Shown: positions 56,352 to 64,000 of the stretch, piece by piece
Position numbering within the stretch: the first letter of the stretch is position 1
How the letters are laid out: each line of letters opens with the position of its first letter
Origin: Arthrobacter agilis
Lineage (GTDB): Bacteria; Actinomycetota; Actinomycetes; Actinomycetales; Micrococcaceae
Assembly: GCF_030816075.1 (NCBI RefSeq)
Contig: NZ_JAUSXO010000001.1
Coordinates: 62,001-126,000 of the forward strand
Reading direction: 5' to 3'
DNA: 64,000 nt
Made by a program: the position numbers and the translations under genes
The notes under the pieces: generated by a model
Seen by the model: only the letters and a program-made list of their open reading frames with translations
Told to the model about the DNA's origin: nothing
Databases searched by the model: none

Positions 56352-57530
56352 TCACGGACGGGCCGTCGGCCGCTCGAGGGTCGCCCTGACCGCCAGCCCT
56401 CCGACGAGCGCCCAGAAGGCCCCGCCGATCCCCAGCACGGACAGGCCCGACGCCGCCAGCAGGAACGTCACAGCGCCGCTCATCCGGCCCTGGGCGTCGC
56501 TGAAGGACGCCGTCACAGCCGTCGCCATGGTGCCGATGAGGGCGAGCCCGGCGACCGCCTCCACGAGCCCGGCCGGCGCGGCGCCGACCACGACCACGAG
56601 CGCGCCCGACGCCCCCGCGAGCAGCAGGTAGGAGAATCCTGCCGTCAGGGCGGCGATCCAGCGCCGGTCCCGGTCCTCGCCGGCTCCCTCACCCGCCGAC
56701 AGTGCGGCGGACAGGGCGGCGAGATTGACGGCGTGGCCGCCGAACGGGGCGACGACGGCCGTCCCGACCCCCGTGACGGCCAGTGCGGGGCGCCACGGCG
56801 TGCGGTAGCCGAAGGAGGAGAGGACCGCGACCCCGGGGAGGTTCTGCGATGCCATGGTCACCACGTAGAGCGGCAGGGCGATGCCCACCACGGCGGCCGG
56901 CTCGAGCACCGGCAGCGTGAACACGGGAGCCGGTGTCAGGGACGAGGGATCGATCACCGTCCCGTGGCGGGCGAGCTGCAGCCCGATCACCGCCAGCGCT
57001 GCGACGAGGGCGAGCGGCACCGCCCACTTCGGCACGAGGGCTGACGCCGCCAGCCACACGAGGATGACCGGCAGGACCAGGAGCGGGATGGTGCCGAGAG
57101 ACTGGAAGGGCGCCAGGCAGAGCGGCAGCAGGACGCCGGCGAGCATGGCCTGCGCGAGGTGCTGGGGGATCCGCGCGACGAGGCTGCCCAGCCACGGCAC
57201 GGCCCCGGTCAGGACCACCAGCAGGCCGGTCACGAGGAACGCCCCCACCGCGGCGGGCCACCCTCCGGCAGGGACGGACGCGCCCGCGAGCAGGGCCGCT
57301 CCCGGCGTGGACCAGGACAGCGTGACAGGGATGCGGTAGCGGAGGGCCAGGAGCACGATCCCCAGCCCGACGACGGCCGTCAGCGCCAGCAGGCCCGAGG
57401 CCGCCTGCTCCGGCGTCGCCCCCGTGGCCCGCAGCCCCGCGAGGACCACGGCGAAGGACGACGTGAAGCCGACGAGCGCGGTGACGATCCCCGCGAGGAC
57501 GGGTTCGTGCAGGCCGGACTGCCGGTTCAG
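56352..57530 (-). CDS. BenE-type benzoate/H+ symporter, probable CTG start
   Basis: 392-residue membrane transporter with about 12 helices. The N-terminus HEPVLAGIVTALVGFTSSFA is the expected first helix of the BenE family, but no ATG, GTG or TTG precedes it in frame; the first GTG (57449) would cut this helix in half. CTG at 57530 overlaps the upstream stop as CTGA, matching the 4-base overlaps elsewhere in this operon. ASQNLPGVAVL and FGGHAVNLAA are family blocks. No benzoate catabolic gene is nearby, so the substrate is open. Confidence 0.8.
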   Translation of the reverse strand: MNRQSGLHEPVLAGIVTALVGFTSSFAVVLAGLRATGATPEQAASGLLALTAVVGLGIVLLALRYRIPVTLSWSTPGAALLAGASVPAGGWPAAVGAFLVTGLLVVLTGAVPWLGSLVARIPQHLAQAMLAGVLLPLCLAPFQSLGTIPLLVLPVILVWLAASALVPKWAVPLALVAALAVIGLQLARHGTVIDPSSLTPAPVFTLPVLEPAAVVGIALPLYVVTMASQNLPGVAVLSSFGYRTPWRPALAVTGVGTAVVAPFGGHAVNLAALSAALSAGEGAGEDRDRRWIAALTAGFSYLLLAGASGALVVVVGAAPAGLVEAVAGLALIGTMATAVTASFSDAQGRMSGAVTFLLAASGLSVLGIGGAFWALVGGLAVRATLERPTARP

Positions 57531-57748
57531 GCGCCGCGTCCCTGCTCGAGCAGCCGCTGCACGGCTTCGAGCTCGTCACTGAGGGACTGCAGACGCGCCG
57601 TGTTCTGCTCCACGGCGAGTTCCCGGACGAGGACGTCCTGGCGCTCGCGGAGGTCGGCTTCGGAGGTCGGCTGGGCGCTGGTGGGCTGGTCGCTGGTCGG
57701 CATGGACCCAGTCTGGCAGGACGCCGGAGCAGGCGCGACCGGGCTCAC
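57527..57748 (-). CDS. Small coiled-coil protein of unknown function
   Basis: 73-residue hydrophilic protein, with a Pro/Thr/Ser-rich start and a helix ADLRERQDVLVRELAVEQNT onward that has heptad-like Leu/Val spacing. The GTG at 57748 overlaps the SDR stop (GTGA) and the stop overlaps the BenE CTG (CTGA), so it bridges the two by translational coupling. An internal ATG at 57703 is possible but has no better ribosome site. The family is not recognised. Confidence 0.65.
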   Translation of the reverse strand: MSPVAPAPASCQTGSMPTSDQPTSAQPTSEADLRERQDVLVRELAVEQNTARLQSLSDELEAVQRLLEQGRGA

Positions 57749-58542
57749 AGGGGGGTGACGTAGGCCCCTGTGACGCCGCCGTCCACCATGAACTGGCTCG
57801 CTGTGATGAACGAGGCGTCGTCCGAGGCGAGGAAGGCGACCGCGGCCGCGATCTCGTCCGGCTCGGCGAAGCGGCCCAGCGGCACATGGATGAGCCGCCG
57901 CCCTGCCTTCTCGGGGTCGTGGGCGAACAGCTCCTTCAGCAGCGGCGTGTTCACCGGCCCGGGGCAGAGGGCATTGACCCGGATGCCCTGCCGGGCGAAC
58001 TCCACACCCAGTTCCCGGGTCATCGACAGCACGCCGCCTTTGGACGCGGAATAGGAGATCTGGGACGTCGCGGCGCCGACCACCGCCACGAAGGAGGCCG
58101 TGTTGATGATCGAGCCCTTGCCCTGGTCCTTCATGTAGGGGAGGACGTGCTTGCAGCAGAAGTAGACACTCGTCAGGTTCACCTCCTGGACGCGTCGCCA
58201 GGCGTCGATCCCGGTGGTGAGGATGGAGGAATCGTCGTCGGGTGAGATCCCCGCATTGTTGAAGGCGACGTCGATCGACCCGAAGGTGTCCTGTGTGAAC
58301 GCGTACAGGGCCATGACGTCGTCCTCGCTCGTGACGTCCGCGCGCACGAACCTGCCCCCGACCTGCTCCGCGATCCCGTTACCGGTGCCCTCGTCGCAGA
58401 TGTCCGCGATCACCACCCTCGCGCCCTCATGGGCGAACCGCCGCGCGGTGGCGAGGCCGATGCCCGATGCGCCACCGGTGATGACGGCGGTGCGGTCCTT
58501 CAGGCGATTGGTGACGAGTCCGTTGTAGGGCAGGTCCGTCAT
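57745..58542 (-). CDS. SDR-family oxidoreductase in polyamine-type operon
   Basis: 265-residue short-chain dehydrogenase of the FabG/glucose-dehydrogenase type: TGGASGIGLATARRF, NNAGIS, catalytic YSASKGG, and a C-terminal FMVDGGVTGAYV. GAGGAG lies eight bases before the ATG. It follows the aldehyde dehydrogenase by 60 bases. Its part in the pathway is unknown; oxidation of an amino alcohol or hydroxy intermediate is conceivable. Confidence 0.9.
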   Translation of the reverse strand: MTDLPYNGLVTNRLKDRTAVITGGASGIGLATARRFAHEGARVVIADICDEGTGNGIAEQVGGRFVRADVTSEDDVMALYAFTQDTFGSIDVAFNNAGISPDDDSSILTTGIDAWRRVQEVNLTSVYFCCKHVLPYMKDQGKGSIINTASFVAVVGAATSQISYSASKGGVLSMTRELGVEFARQGIRVNALCPGPVNTPLLKELFAHDPEKAGRRLIHVPLGRFAEPDEIAAAVAFLASDDASFITASQFMVDGGVTGAYVTPL

Positions 58543-58602
58543 GAAGCACTCCTCGGGGTGGGCGGGACGTGGCGGGCGGGACGTGGGTGCAGGCTGGGCG
58601 GG

Positions 58603-59985
58603 TCACGCGTCGGTGGCGAGGAAGACGTTCTTGGTCTCGCTGAACGCATCGAGCGCGGAGGGCCCGAGCTCGCGGCCGAGCCCCGACTGCTTGAAACCTC
58701 CGAACGGGGTCGAGTACCGCACGGAGGAGTGGGAGTTGACGGACAGGTTCCCCGCGTCGATGGCCCGTGACACCCGGAGGGCCCGCCCCACGTCGCGCGT
58801 CCAGATGGAGCCGGAGAGGCCGTAGTCGGAATCGTTCGCGATCCGGACGGCGTCGGCCTCGTCGTCGAACGGGACGACGCAGACCACGGGACCGAAGATC
58901 TCGTCGGTGAACGCGGCCGATCCGACGTCGGTGGGTGTGATGACGCTGGGTGGGAACCAGAAGCCCGGGCCGGAGGGCGCCGTGCCCTGGGCGACGACGT
59001 CGGCCCTCGTGGAGCCGTCGTCGTCGTACACGAAGCGCGAGACCGAGGCGCGCTGCCCTGCCGAGATCAGCGGGCCCATACTCGTGCCCTCCTGCCGGGG
59101 ATCGCCCACGCGCACGGCAGTGACGGCGGTCGCGATGCGGGCCAGGACGTCCTCGTACACGGATCGCTGCACGAGGACACGGGACCGGGCGCAACAGTCC
59201 TGGCCGGCGTTGTCGAAGGCGCCGTCCGGTACGGCCGCAGCGGCCCTCTCGAGGTCCGCGTCGGCGAAGATGACGTTGGCGCTCTTGCCGCCGAGCTCCA
59301 GGGTGACGCGCTTGACCTGGTCCGCGCAGCCGGCCATGATCTGCTTGCCCACCCTGGTGGAGCCCGTGAAGACGATCTTCCGCACCGCCGGATGTGTGAC
59401 GAAGCGCGCCCCGACGATCGATCCCTTGCCGGGCAGTACCGTGAAGACCCCCTCGGGGATGCCTGCCTCGAGAGCCAGTTCCCCGAGCCGCAGGGCTGTG
59501 AGGGGAGTGAGCTCGGCGGGCTTCAGGACCACGGTGTTGCCCGCGGCGAGGGCGGGCGCGAACCCCCAGCCGGCGATCGGCATGGGGAAGTTCCACGGGA
59601 CGATGATCCCGACGACGCCGAGGGGCTCGTGGAAGGTGACGTCGATGCCGCCCGCGACGGGGATCTGCTGTCCGACGTGGCGTTCCGGGGCGGCCGAGTA
59701 GTACGTGAGGACGTCGCGCACATTGCCGGCCTCCCAACGCGCATTGCCGATGGTGTGACCCGCGTTGGCGACCTCGAGCGCTGCGAGCGCCTCGATCTCG
59801 GCGTCGACGGCGGCAGCGAACCGGCGGAGCAGCAGCGCGCGATCGGCCGGGGCCACGCTGCGCCATGCGGGGAACGCCCGTGCTGCCCGGTCGATCGCGG
59901 CGTCCGCCTCGGCGACGCCGGCCATCGACACGGTGGCGATCGTCTCCTCGGTGGACGGGTCGACCACGTCGTAGGTGGTGCTCAC
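58603..59985 (-). CDS. Aldehyde dehydrogenase (PuuC-like by context)
   Basis: 460-residue NAD(P)-dependent aldehyde dehydrogenase. Catalytic Cys264 lies in NAGQDCCARS, general base Glu230 in VTLELGGKSANV and NAD motif FTGSTRVGKQI. The GTG at 59985 overlaps the upstream stop as GTGA, hence the start. In a gamma-glutamyl polyamine pathway it would oxidise gamma-glutamyl-aminobutyraldehyde; activity on other aldehydes is equally possible. Confidence 0.92.
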   Translation of the reverse strand: MSTTYDVVDPSTEETIATVSMAGVAEADAAIDRAARAFPAWRSVAPADRALLLRRFAAAVDAEIEALAALEVANAGHTIGNARWEAGNVRDVLTYYSAAPERHVGQQIPVAGGIDVTFHEPLGVVGIIVPWNFPMPIAGWGFAPALAAGNTVVLKPAELTPLTALRLGELALEAGIPEGVFTVLPGKGSIVGARFVTHPAVRKIVFTGSTRVGKQIMAGCADQVKRVTLELGGKSANVIFADADLERAAAAVPDGAFDNAGQDCCARSRVLVQRSVYEDVLARIATAVTAVRVGDPRQEGTSMGPLISAGQRASVSRFVYDDDGSTRADVVAQGTAPSGPGFWFPPSVITPTDVGSAAFTDEIFGPVVCVVPFDDEADAVRIANDSDYGLSGSIWTRDVGRALRVSRAIDAGNLSVNSHSSVRYSTPFGGFKQSGLGRELGPSALDAFSETKNVFLATDA

Positions 59986-60749
59986 GAGGCTCGCCTTCCC
60001 CGCGAGGCGCGGTGCTGTGCATGGGTCCCGGCGGCGTCGACGAACCCGCCGAACAGGCGCCTGTCCTGGCCGTTCTCCTCCGGGTGGAACTGGACGCCGA
60101 GGGCCCACCCCGCGCCGGAGGGCGGCTCGAACTCGACGGCTTCGACCGTGCCGTCCGCGGCCCGGGCCGTGACCCGCAGCCCGTCCGCGACGACGTCGAG
60201 CCCCTGGTGGTGGTAGCAGGGGCTGGAGGCGTGCTTGCCGAGTAGCTGGCGCGCGATCGACCCGGGCGTGGTGGTGAAGTCGACGCTGCCGAAGACGCCG
60301 GGCGCGGGCCGGTACCGCTCAGCGTCCTGGTCGATGTCGGGCAGGTGCTGGTGGAGGGTGCCGCCGAGGGCGACATTGAGGATCTGCGCACCGCGACAGA
60401 TCGCGAACAGTGGCATACCCGCGGCCACGGCGGCACGGGTCAGCGCGAGGTCGTGGTCGTCGCGGTCCGGCTGGCTGACCGTGCGCGGGTGCGGTGCGGC
60501 GCCGTAGTAGGACGGGTCGACGTCGGAGCCGCCGATGACGAGCAGCCCGTCGAGCAGGGACAGCACCCCCGCGTCGCCGCCGACGGGGGGCAGCAGGAGG
60601 GGCGTTCCGCCCGCGTCGTCCACGGCCCGGATGTAGGCGGCAGGGACGATGGCCGCGGGCCCGTCCCAGACTCCCCAGCTGGCCGGCTGCCAGTACGTGG
60701 TGACGCCGATTCTCGGCCGGGAGGTGACGAGCGCCGGAAGGCCCGCCAC
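59982..60749 (-). CDS. puuD: Gamma-glutamyl-gamma-aminobutyrate hydrolase family protein
   Basis: Class I glutamine-amidotransferase-fold hydrolase, 255 residues, which would release GABA and glutamate from gamma-glutamyl-GABA. The nucleophile Cys118 lies in FAICRGAQILNVALGG, and His222 plus Glu in VQFHPEE. DGLLVIGGSDVDPSYYG is typical of PuuD. GTG at 60749 is preferred, seven bases after the glnA-like stop with AGGA before it; an in-frame GTG at 60776 overlapping the upstream gene is the alternative. Confidence 0.9.
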   Translation of the reverse strand: MAGLPALVTSRPRIGVTTYWQPASWGVWDGPAAIVPAAYIRAVDDAGGTPLLLPPVGGDAGVLSLLDGLLVIGGSDVDPSYYGAAPHPRTVSQPDRDDHDLALTRAAVAAGMPLFAICRGAQILNVALGGTLHQHLPDIDQDAERYRPAPGVFGSVDFTTTPGSIARQLLGKHASSPCYHHQGLDVVADGLRVTARAADGTVEAVEFEPPSGAGWALGVQFHPEENGQDRRLFGGFVDAAGTHAQHRASRGRRAS

Positions 60750-60756
60750 AGGTGTC

Positions 60757-62130
60757 CTAGTGCCGCTCGAACCCACGCCGCACCTCCCAGTCGGTGACGG
60801 CGGCGTTGAACTGTGCCAGTTCGACGTCCGCGTAGTGCGTGTAGTGCTGCACCACCTCCTCGCCGAAGACCTCGAGGGCGATCGCGGATCCGGCGAACAG
60901 GTCCCGTGCCTCCTTCATGGTGGCCGGCACGTGCTCGGCGTCGGAGAGATAGGCGTTGCCGTCCATCCTCGGGGGCAGCTCGAGTTCGTGCTCGACGCCG
61001 TAGAGCCCGCCCGCGAGCATCGCCGAGAGTGCGAGGTAGGGATTGGCGTCCGCGCCGGGCAGCCTGTTCTCCAGGCGGGCGGAGGAACCGTGGCCGACGA
61101 GGCGGACGGAGCAGGTGCGGTTGTCGATGCCCCAGGCGACGGCCGTCGGTGCGAAGGAACCCTCGGCGAATCGCTTGTAGGAGTTGATGTTCGGCGCGTA
61201 GAAGAGGGTGAACTCGCGCATAGTCGCGAGGACGCCTGCGATGAAATGGTCGTAGAGCGGCGTGCGCCCGTTCTTCTCCTCGTCCCAGAAGACGAGGCCG
61301 CCGTCGTCGTCCCGCAGCGACATGTGGATGTGGCAGGAGGAACCCTCGCGCTCGTTCGGCTTCGCCATGAACGTCACGGACTGCCCGCGCTGCGAGGCCA
61401 TCTCCTTGGCGGAGAGCTTGTAGACGCTGTGGTTGTCCGCCGTGACGAGCACGTCGTCGTACTTGAACGCGATCTCGTGCTGACCGAAGTTGCACTCGCC
61501 CTTGGCCGATTCGACCACCATGCCCGCCTGGTACATGGCGTTGCGGATGTCGCGCAGGAGCGGCTCCACCCGGAGCGAGCCGAGGATCGAGTAGTCCACG
61601 TTGTACTGGTTGGCGGGCACGAGGTCGCGGTAGTGCTTCAGTCCCGCCTCCTCGAAGGAGTCGTTGTACACGATGAATTCGAGTTCGGTCCCCGAGAACG
61701 CCCGCACGCCCATTGCTGCGGCCTTGGCAGACTGGGCCTTCAGCAGGCTGCGCGGTGCCACCGGTACGGGGTCGCCCGTGGTGAAGGAGAGGTCGGTCTG
61801 GATCATCACGGTGCCCTCGCGGTAGGGCAGGCGCCGGATGGTGTCGAGGTCGAGGTCGAACACCATGTCGCCGTAGCCGGTCTCCCAGCTCGACATCGCG
61901 TATCCGCCCACGGTGTTCATGTCGGTGTCCACGGCGAGCAGGTAGTTGCAGCCCTCGGTGCCGTGTCCGAGCACCGTGTCCAGGAAGAACCGGGCATGGA
62001 TGACCTTGCCCTGCAGCCTGCCCTGCATGTCGGTGAAGGCCAGCACCACGGAGTCGACCTCGCCCGACTCGATGGCGGACGTGAGCTGCTCGACGGTGAG
62101 CATTCGTTCGTTGCGCGGGTGCGGCTGCAT
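60757..62130 (-). CDS. Glutamine synthetase-like gamma-glutamylpolyamine synthetase
   Basis: 457-residue type I glutamine-synthetase-fold ligase. FSGTELEFIVYND carries active-site Glu residues, ESAKGECNFGQHEIAF and SSCHIHMSL hold metal and substrate residues, and LENRLPGADANPYLALSAML closes the domain. The place beside PuuD, an aldehyde dehydrogenase and an APC permease indicates a PuuA/GlnA3-type gamma-glutamylpolyamine synthetase rather than GlnA. The exact amine (putrescine, other polyamine or alkylamine) cannot be told. Confidence 0.9.
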   Translation of the reverse strand: MQPHPRNERMLTVEQLTSAIESGEVDSVVLAFTDMQGRLQGKVIHARFFLDTVLGHGTEGCNYLLAVDTDMNTVGGYAMSSWETGYGDMVFDLDLDTIRRLPYREGTVMIQTDLSFTTGDPVPVAPRSLLKAQSAKAAAMGVRAFSGTELEFIVYNDSFEEAGLKHYRDLVPANQYNVDYSILGSLRVEPLLRDIRNAMYQAGMVVESAKGECNFGQHEIAFKYDDVLVTADNHSVYKLSAKEMASQRGQSVTFMAKPNEREGSSCHIHMSLRDDDGGLVFWDEEKNGRTPLYDHFIAGVLATMREFTLFYAPNINSYKRFAEGSFAPTAVAWGIDNRTCSVRLVGHGSSARLENRLPGADANPYLALSAMLAGGLYGVEHELELPPRMDGNAYLSDAEHVPATMKEARDLFAGSAIALEVFGEEVVQHYTHYADVELAQFNAAVTDWEVRRGFERH

Positions 62131-62178
62131 GGTTCTCTTTCCGGTGATCGGGCAGGGCGGTGGGCGTGCGGTGAACGG

Positions 62179-63612
62179 TCAGGTGAGGGTCGATCCCTCC
62201 TTCTCGAGCAGGGCGAATTCCTCCTCGGGGGCGCTCGCGACGAGGTGGTGCCGGCTGTAGAACCAGAAGTACGCGAGTGCGGCCAGGAAGACGGCGGCGG
62301 TGATGGAGGCCGCGAGGATGTCGACGAAGAACGTGGCCACGAGGGCGATCACGGCCAGCACCAGGGCGATACCGGTGGTCACCACGCCTCCCGGGGTGCG
62401 GTACCCGCGCTCCAGGCCGGGTTCCCGCACGCGCAGCAGGATGTGCGAGAGGTTCAGCAGCACATAGGACACGGTGGCTCCGAAGACGGCGATGTTGATG
62501 AGCAGCCCGCCGTTGCCGGTGAGGGCGGCGAGCAGGAAGCCGATGGTCCCGGGGACCAGCAGGGCCACCCAGGGGGTGTGGCGCTTCGAGGTCAGCGAGA
62601 GGAACCGCGGTAGGTAGCCGGCCCGGGAGAGCGCGAAGAGTTGCCGGGAGTACGCGTAGACGATGGAGAAGAAGCTCGCCACGAGACCTGCGAGCCCCGC
62701 GTAGTTCACGAAGTCCGCGAGGACGGAGCTTCCTCCCGCGGCCGCGCGCAGGGCCTCGGGCAGGGGCGAGTCGGAGCTGCCCATCGCCTCGGAGCCGGCA
62801 GCTCCGGGCACCAGGACGAGCATGAGCGACCCGAAGACGAGCAGCAGGAGCATGGCCACGATGATGCCGCGCGGCATGTCGCGCTTCGGGTCGTTGGACT
62901 CCTCGGCGGCCAGCGGCACGCCCTCGATGGCGAGGAAGAACCAGATGCCGAACACCAGGGCGGCCAGCACGCCGGAGAAGCCGTAGGGCAGGAAGGCCGA
63001 GGAGCCCACGGAGCCGTCGGGCACGATGTCGAAGAGGTTCGCCGGCTCGAAGTGCGGTACGAGCCCGACGACGGTCGCGACCAGGGCGATGACGGCCACG
63101 ATCGTGATGCCGAAGATCAGTTTCAGGGCCTCGCCCACCCCGTACAGGTGGATCCCGATGAAGATGACGTAGGTGACGAGGTAGACGGGCCAGGAGTTCG
63201 TGATGCCGAACAGGCCGAGAGCCTCGATGTAGCCCCCGATGAAGGTCGCGATGGCCGCGGGGGCGACGGCGTACTCGATGAGGACGGCCATGCCCGTCGC
63301 GAAGCCGCCGAGCGGGCCGAGGGCTCGCCGGGCGAACCCGTACCCGGCGCCCGCCGTCGGGAGCGTGGAGGACATCTCGGCGAGGCCGAACACCATGCAC
63401 GTGTACATGATGCCCATGAGGATGAAGGCGATGAGCAGACCGCCCCACCCGCCCTCGGCGAGCCCGAGGTTCCAGCCGGAGAAGTCGCCGGAGATGACGT
63501 AGGCGACGCCGAGGCCGGCCAGCAGGACCCACCCGGCTGCCCCGCTCTTCAGGCTTCGCTGCCTGAGGTACTTGTCGTCGACGGCGGTGTAGTCGATGTT
63601 CCTGCGTGCCAC
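62179..63612 (-). CDS. APC-family amine/amino-acid permease
   Basis: 477-residue transporter with about 12 helices. SLKSGAAGWVLLAGLGVAYV begins helix 1, and FFLAIEGVPLAAEESNDPKR in helix 6 is the EESxDPKRxMPRG signature of the ethanolamine/polyamine permease branch. GTG at 63612 with AGGGG five bases upstream. First gene of the operon; it would import the amine substrate. Confidence 0.9.
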   Translation of the reverse strand: MARRNIDYTAVDDKYLRQRSLKSGAAGWVLLAGLGVAYVISGDFSGWNLGLAEGGWGGLLIAFILMGIMYTCMVFGLAEMSSTLPTAGAGYGFARRALGPLGGFATGMAVLIEYAVAPAAIATFIGGYIEALGLFGITNSWPVYLVTYVIFIGIHLYGVGEALKLIFGITIVAVIALVATVVGLVPHFEPANLFDIVPDGSVGSSAFLPYGFSGVLAALVFGIWFFLAIEGVPLAAEESNDPKRDMPRGIIVAMLLLLVFGSLMLVLVPGAAGSEAMGSSDSPLPEALRAAAGGSSVLADFVNYAGLAGLVASFFSIVYAYSRQLFALSRAGYLPRFLSLTSKRHTPWVALLVPGTIGFLLAALTGNGGLLINIAVFGATVSYVLLNLSHILLRVREPGLERGYRTPGGVVTTGIALVLAVIALVATFFVDILAASITAAVFLAALAYFWFYSRHHLVASAPEEEFALLEKEGSTLT

Positions 63613-63709
63613 GGGTACCCCTAGGGACGGGCGGATGGAGCGGGCTGTAGCGCGGCCTCCCTCGGTGCGACGGACCGGCACCGGGACGACGATGGGACGG
63701 CGGGAATTC

Positions 63710-63733
63710 CAATGGAGTGTTATCAGTCCATTG
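63710..63733. promoter_or_regulatory. Inverted repeat CAATGGA-N10-TCCATTG in operon promoter
   Basis: Perfect seven-base arms between the permease operon and the divergent GntR gene. On the minus strand the spacer contains TGATAA, a plausible -10 box for the operon, so a repressor bound here would block it. Likely operator of the neighbouring GntR protein. Confidence 0.5.
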
Positions 63734-63837
63734 AGTGCCCCCATGATTGACCCCGGCGCAGGGTTCGTCAAGGGCCCGGGATGCGGCTGCCCGCAGCAGT
63801 CGGCACGCGCGCCGGCAGCCCTGCGTAAGCTGGAACG

Positions 63838-64000
63838 ATGCACCGACCCGCTGATCCGGCGTTCGGGCTCATCCAGCCGGTACGGAAAGGGAACGCGTTC
63901 GAGGAGACCGTCGAACGCCTCCTGCACGCGATCAAGCTGGGGGTCTTCCCCGCCGGGACGCGGCTTCCCCCGGAGCGGGACCTGGCGGAGCACCTCGGCG
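63838..64000 (+). CDS. GntR-family regulator, 3' truncated by window edge
   Basis: First 54 codons of a winged-helix regulator: FEETVERLLHAIKLGVFPAG then TRLPPERDLAEHLG, the start of the GntR DNA-binding domain. The effector domain lies outside the window; the FadR/FCD type is likely. It is divergent from the polyamine-type operon and is its probable regulator. Confidence 0.85.
   Translation, partial: MHRPADPAFGLIQPVRKGNAFEETVERLLHAIKLGVFPAGTRLPPERDLAEHLG

Overview
The window is high-GC DNA (about 70 percent by eye) with dense, often overlapping genes, many GTG starts and several apparently leaderless genes. Together with the gene content (sucCD, PcrA, an Rpf-type muralytic protein, type III PKS, FdhD, DUF6457) this points to an actinobacterial chromosome, most likely Micrococcaceae/Arthrobacter-like. 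The genus is inference. I see no rRNA, insertion sequence, prophage or CRISPR array. There is one tRNA (Arg-CCT).

Left part (1-23 kb). A molybdenum-cofactor block (mobA fragment, DUF6457, moeA, fdhD) is followed by a polar amino-acid ABC importer, an ABC exporter, a Nudix hydrolase, tRNA-Arg, a small membrane protein and the helicase pcrA. Next come a lipoprotein, sucCD with a GlxR/CRP-like site, a sugar MFS porter, a zinc alcohol dehydrogenase, an SRPBCC protein, a cytoplasmic HtrA-like protease, a ferritin-VIT metal transporter and a fadD/AI-2E pair. The ferritin-VIT gene has a long leader that carries the sequence signature of the yybP-ykoY manganese riboswitch.

Middle part (23-42.5 kb). 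A probable guanidino-acid catabolic system comprises a Na+/solute symporter, an XRE-cupin regulator, an arginase-family amidinohydrolase and a TPP-dependent decarboxylase; an APC permease and a lipoprotein gene separate its two halves. Then come small stress-type proteins (DUF2945, DUF3140, a four-helix membrane protein), a type III PKS - methyltransferase - FAD monooxygenase operon resembling srsABC (phenolic lipids), two SDRs, a lipoprotein, an Rpf-LysM protein with a long structured leader, glutathione-independent formaldehyde dehydrogenase, and a YegP-like protein whose 3' end is perfectly duplicated in tandem (54 bp).

Right part (42.5-64 kb). Aconitase has two palindromes in its promoter. 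It is followed by GntR, a nucleoside hydrolase and an ECF transporter (S, T and a double ATPase broken by a one-base frameshift). After these lie an alpha/beta hydrolase, a SWIM-SNF2 helicase and a CPA1 antiporter. The last block is a polyamine-type operon on the minus strand, read from 63.6 kb down: APC permease, gamma-glutamylpolyamine synthetase, gamma-glutamyl-GABA hydrolase, aldehyde dehydrogenase, SDR, a small coiled-coil protein and a BenE-type transporter. Several of these genes are joined by 4-base stop/start overlaps. A divergent GntR regulator is cut by the window edge, and an inverted repeat lies between it and the operon.
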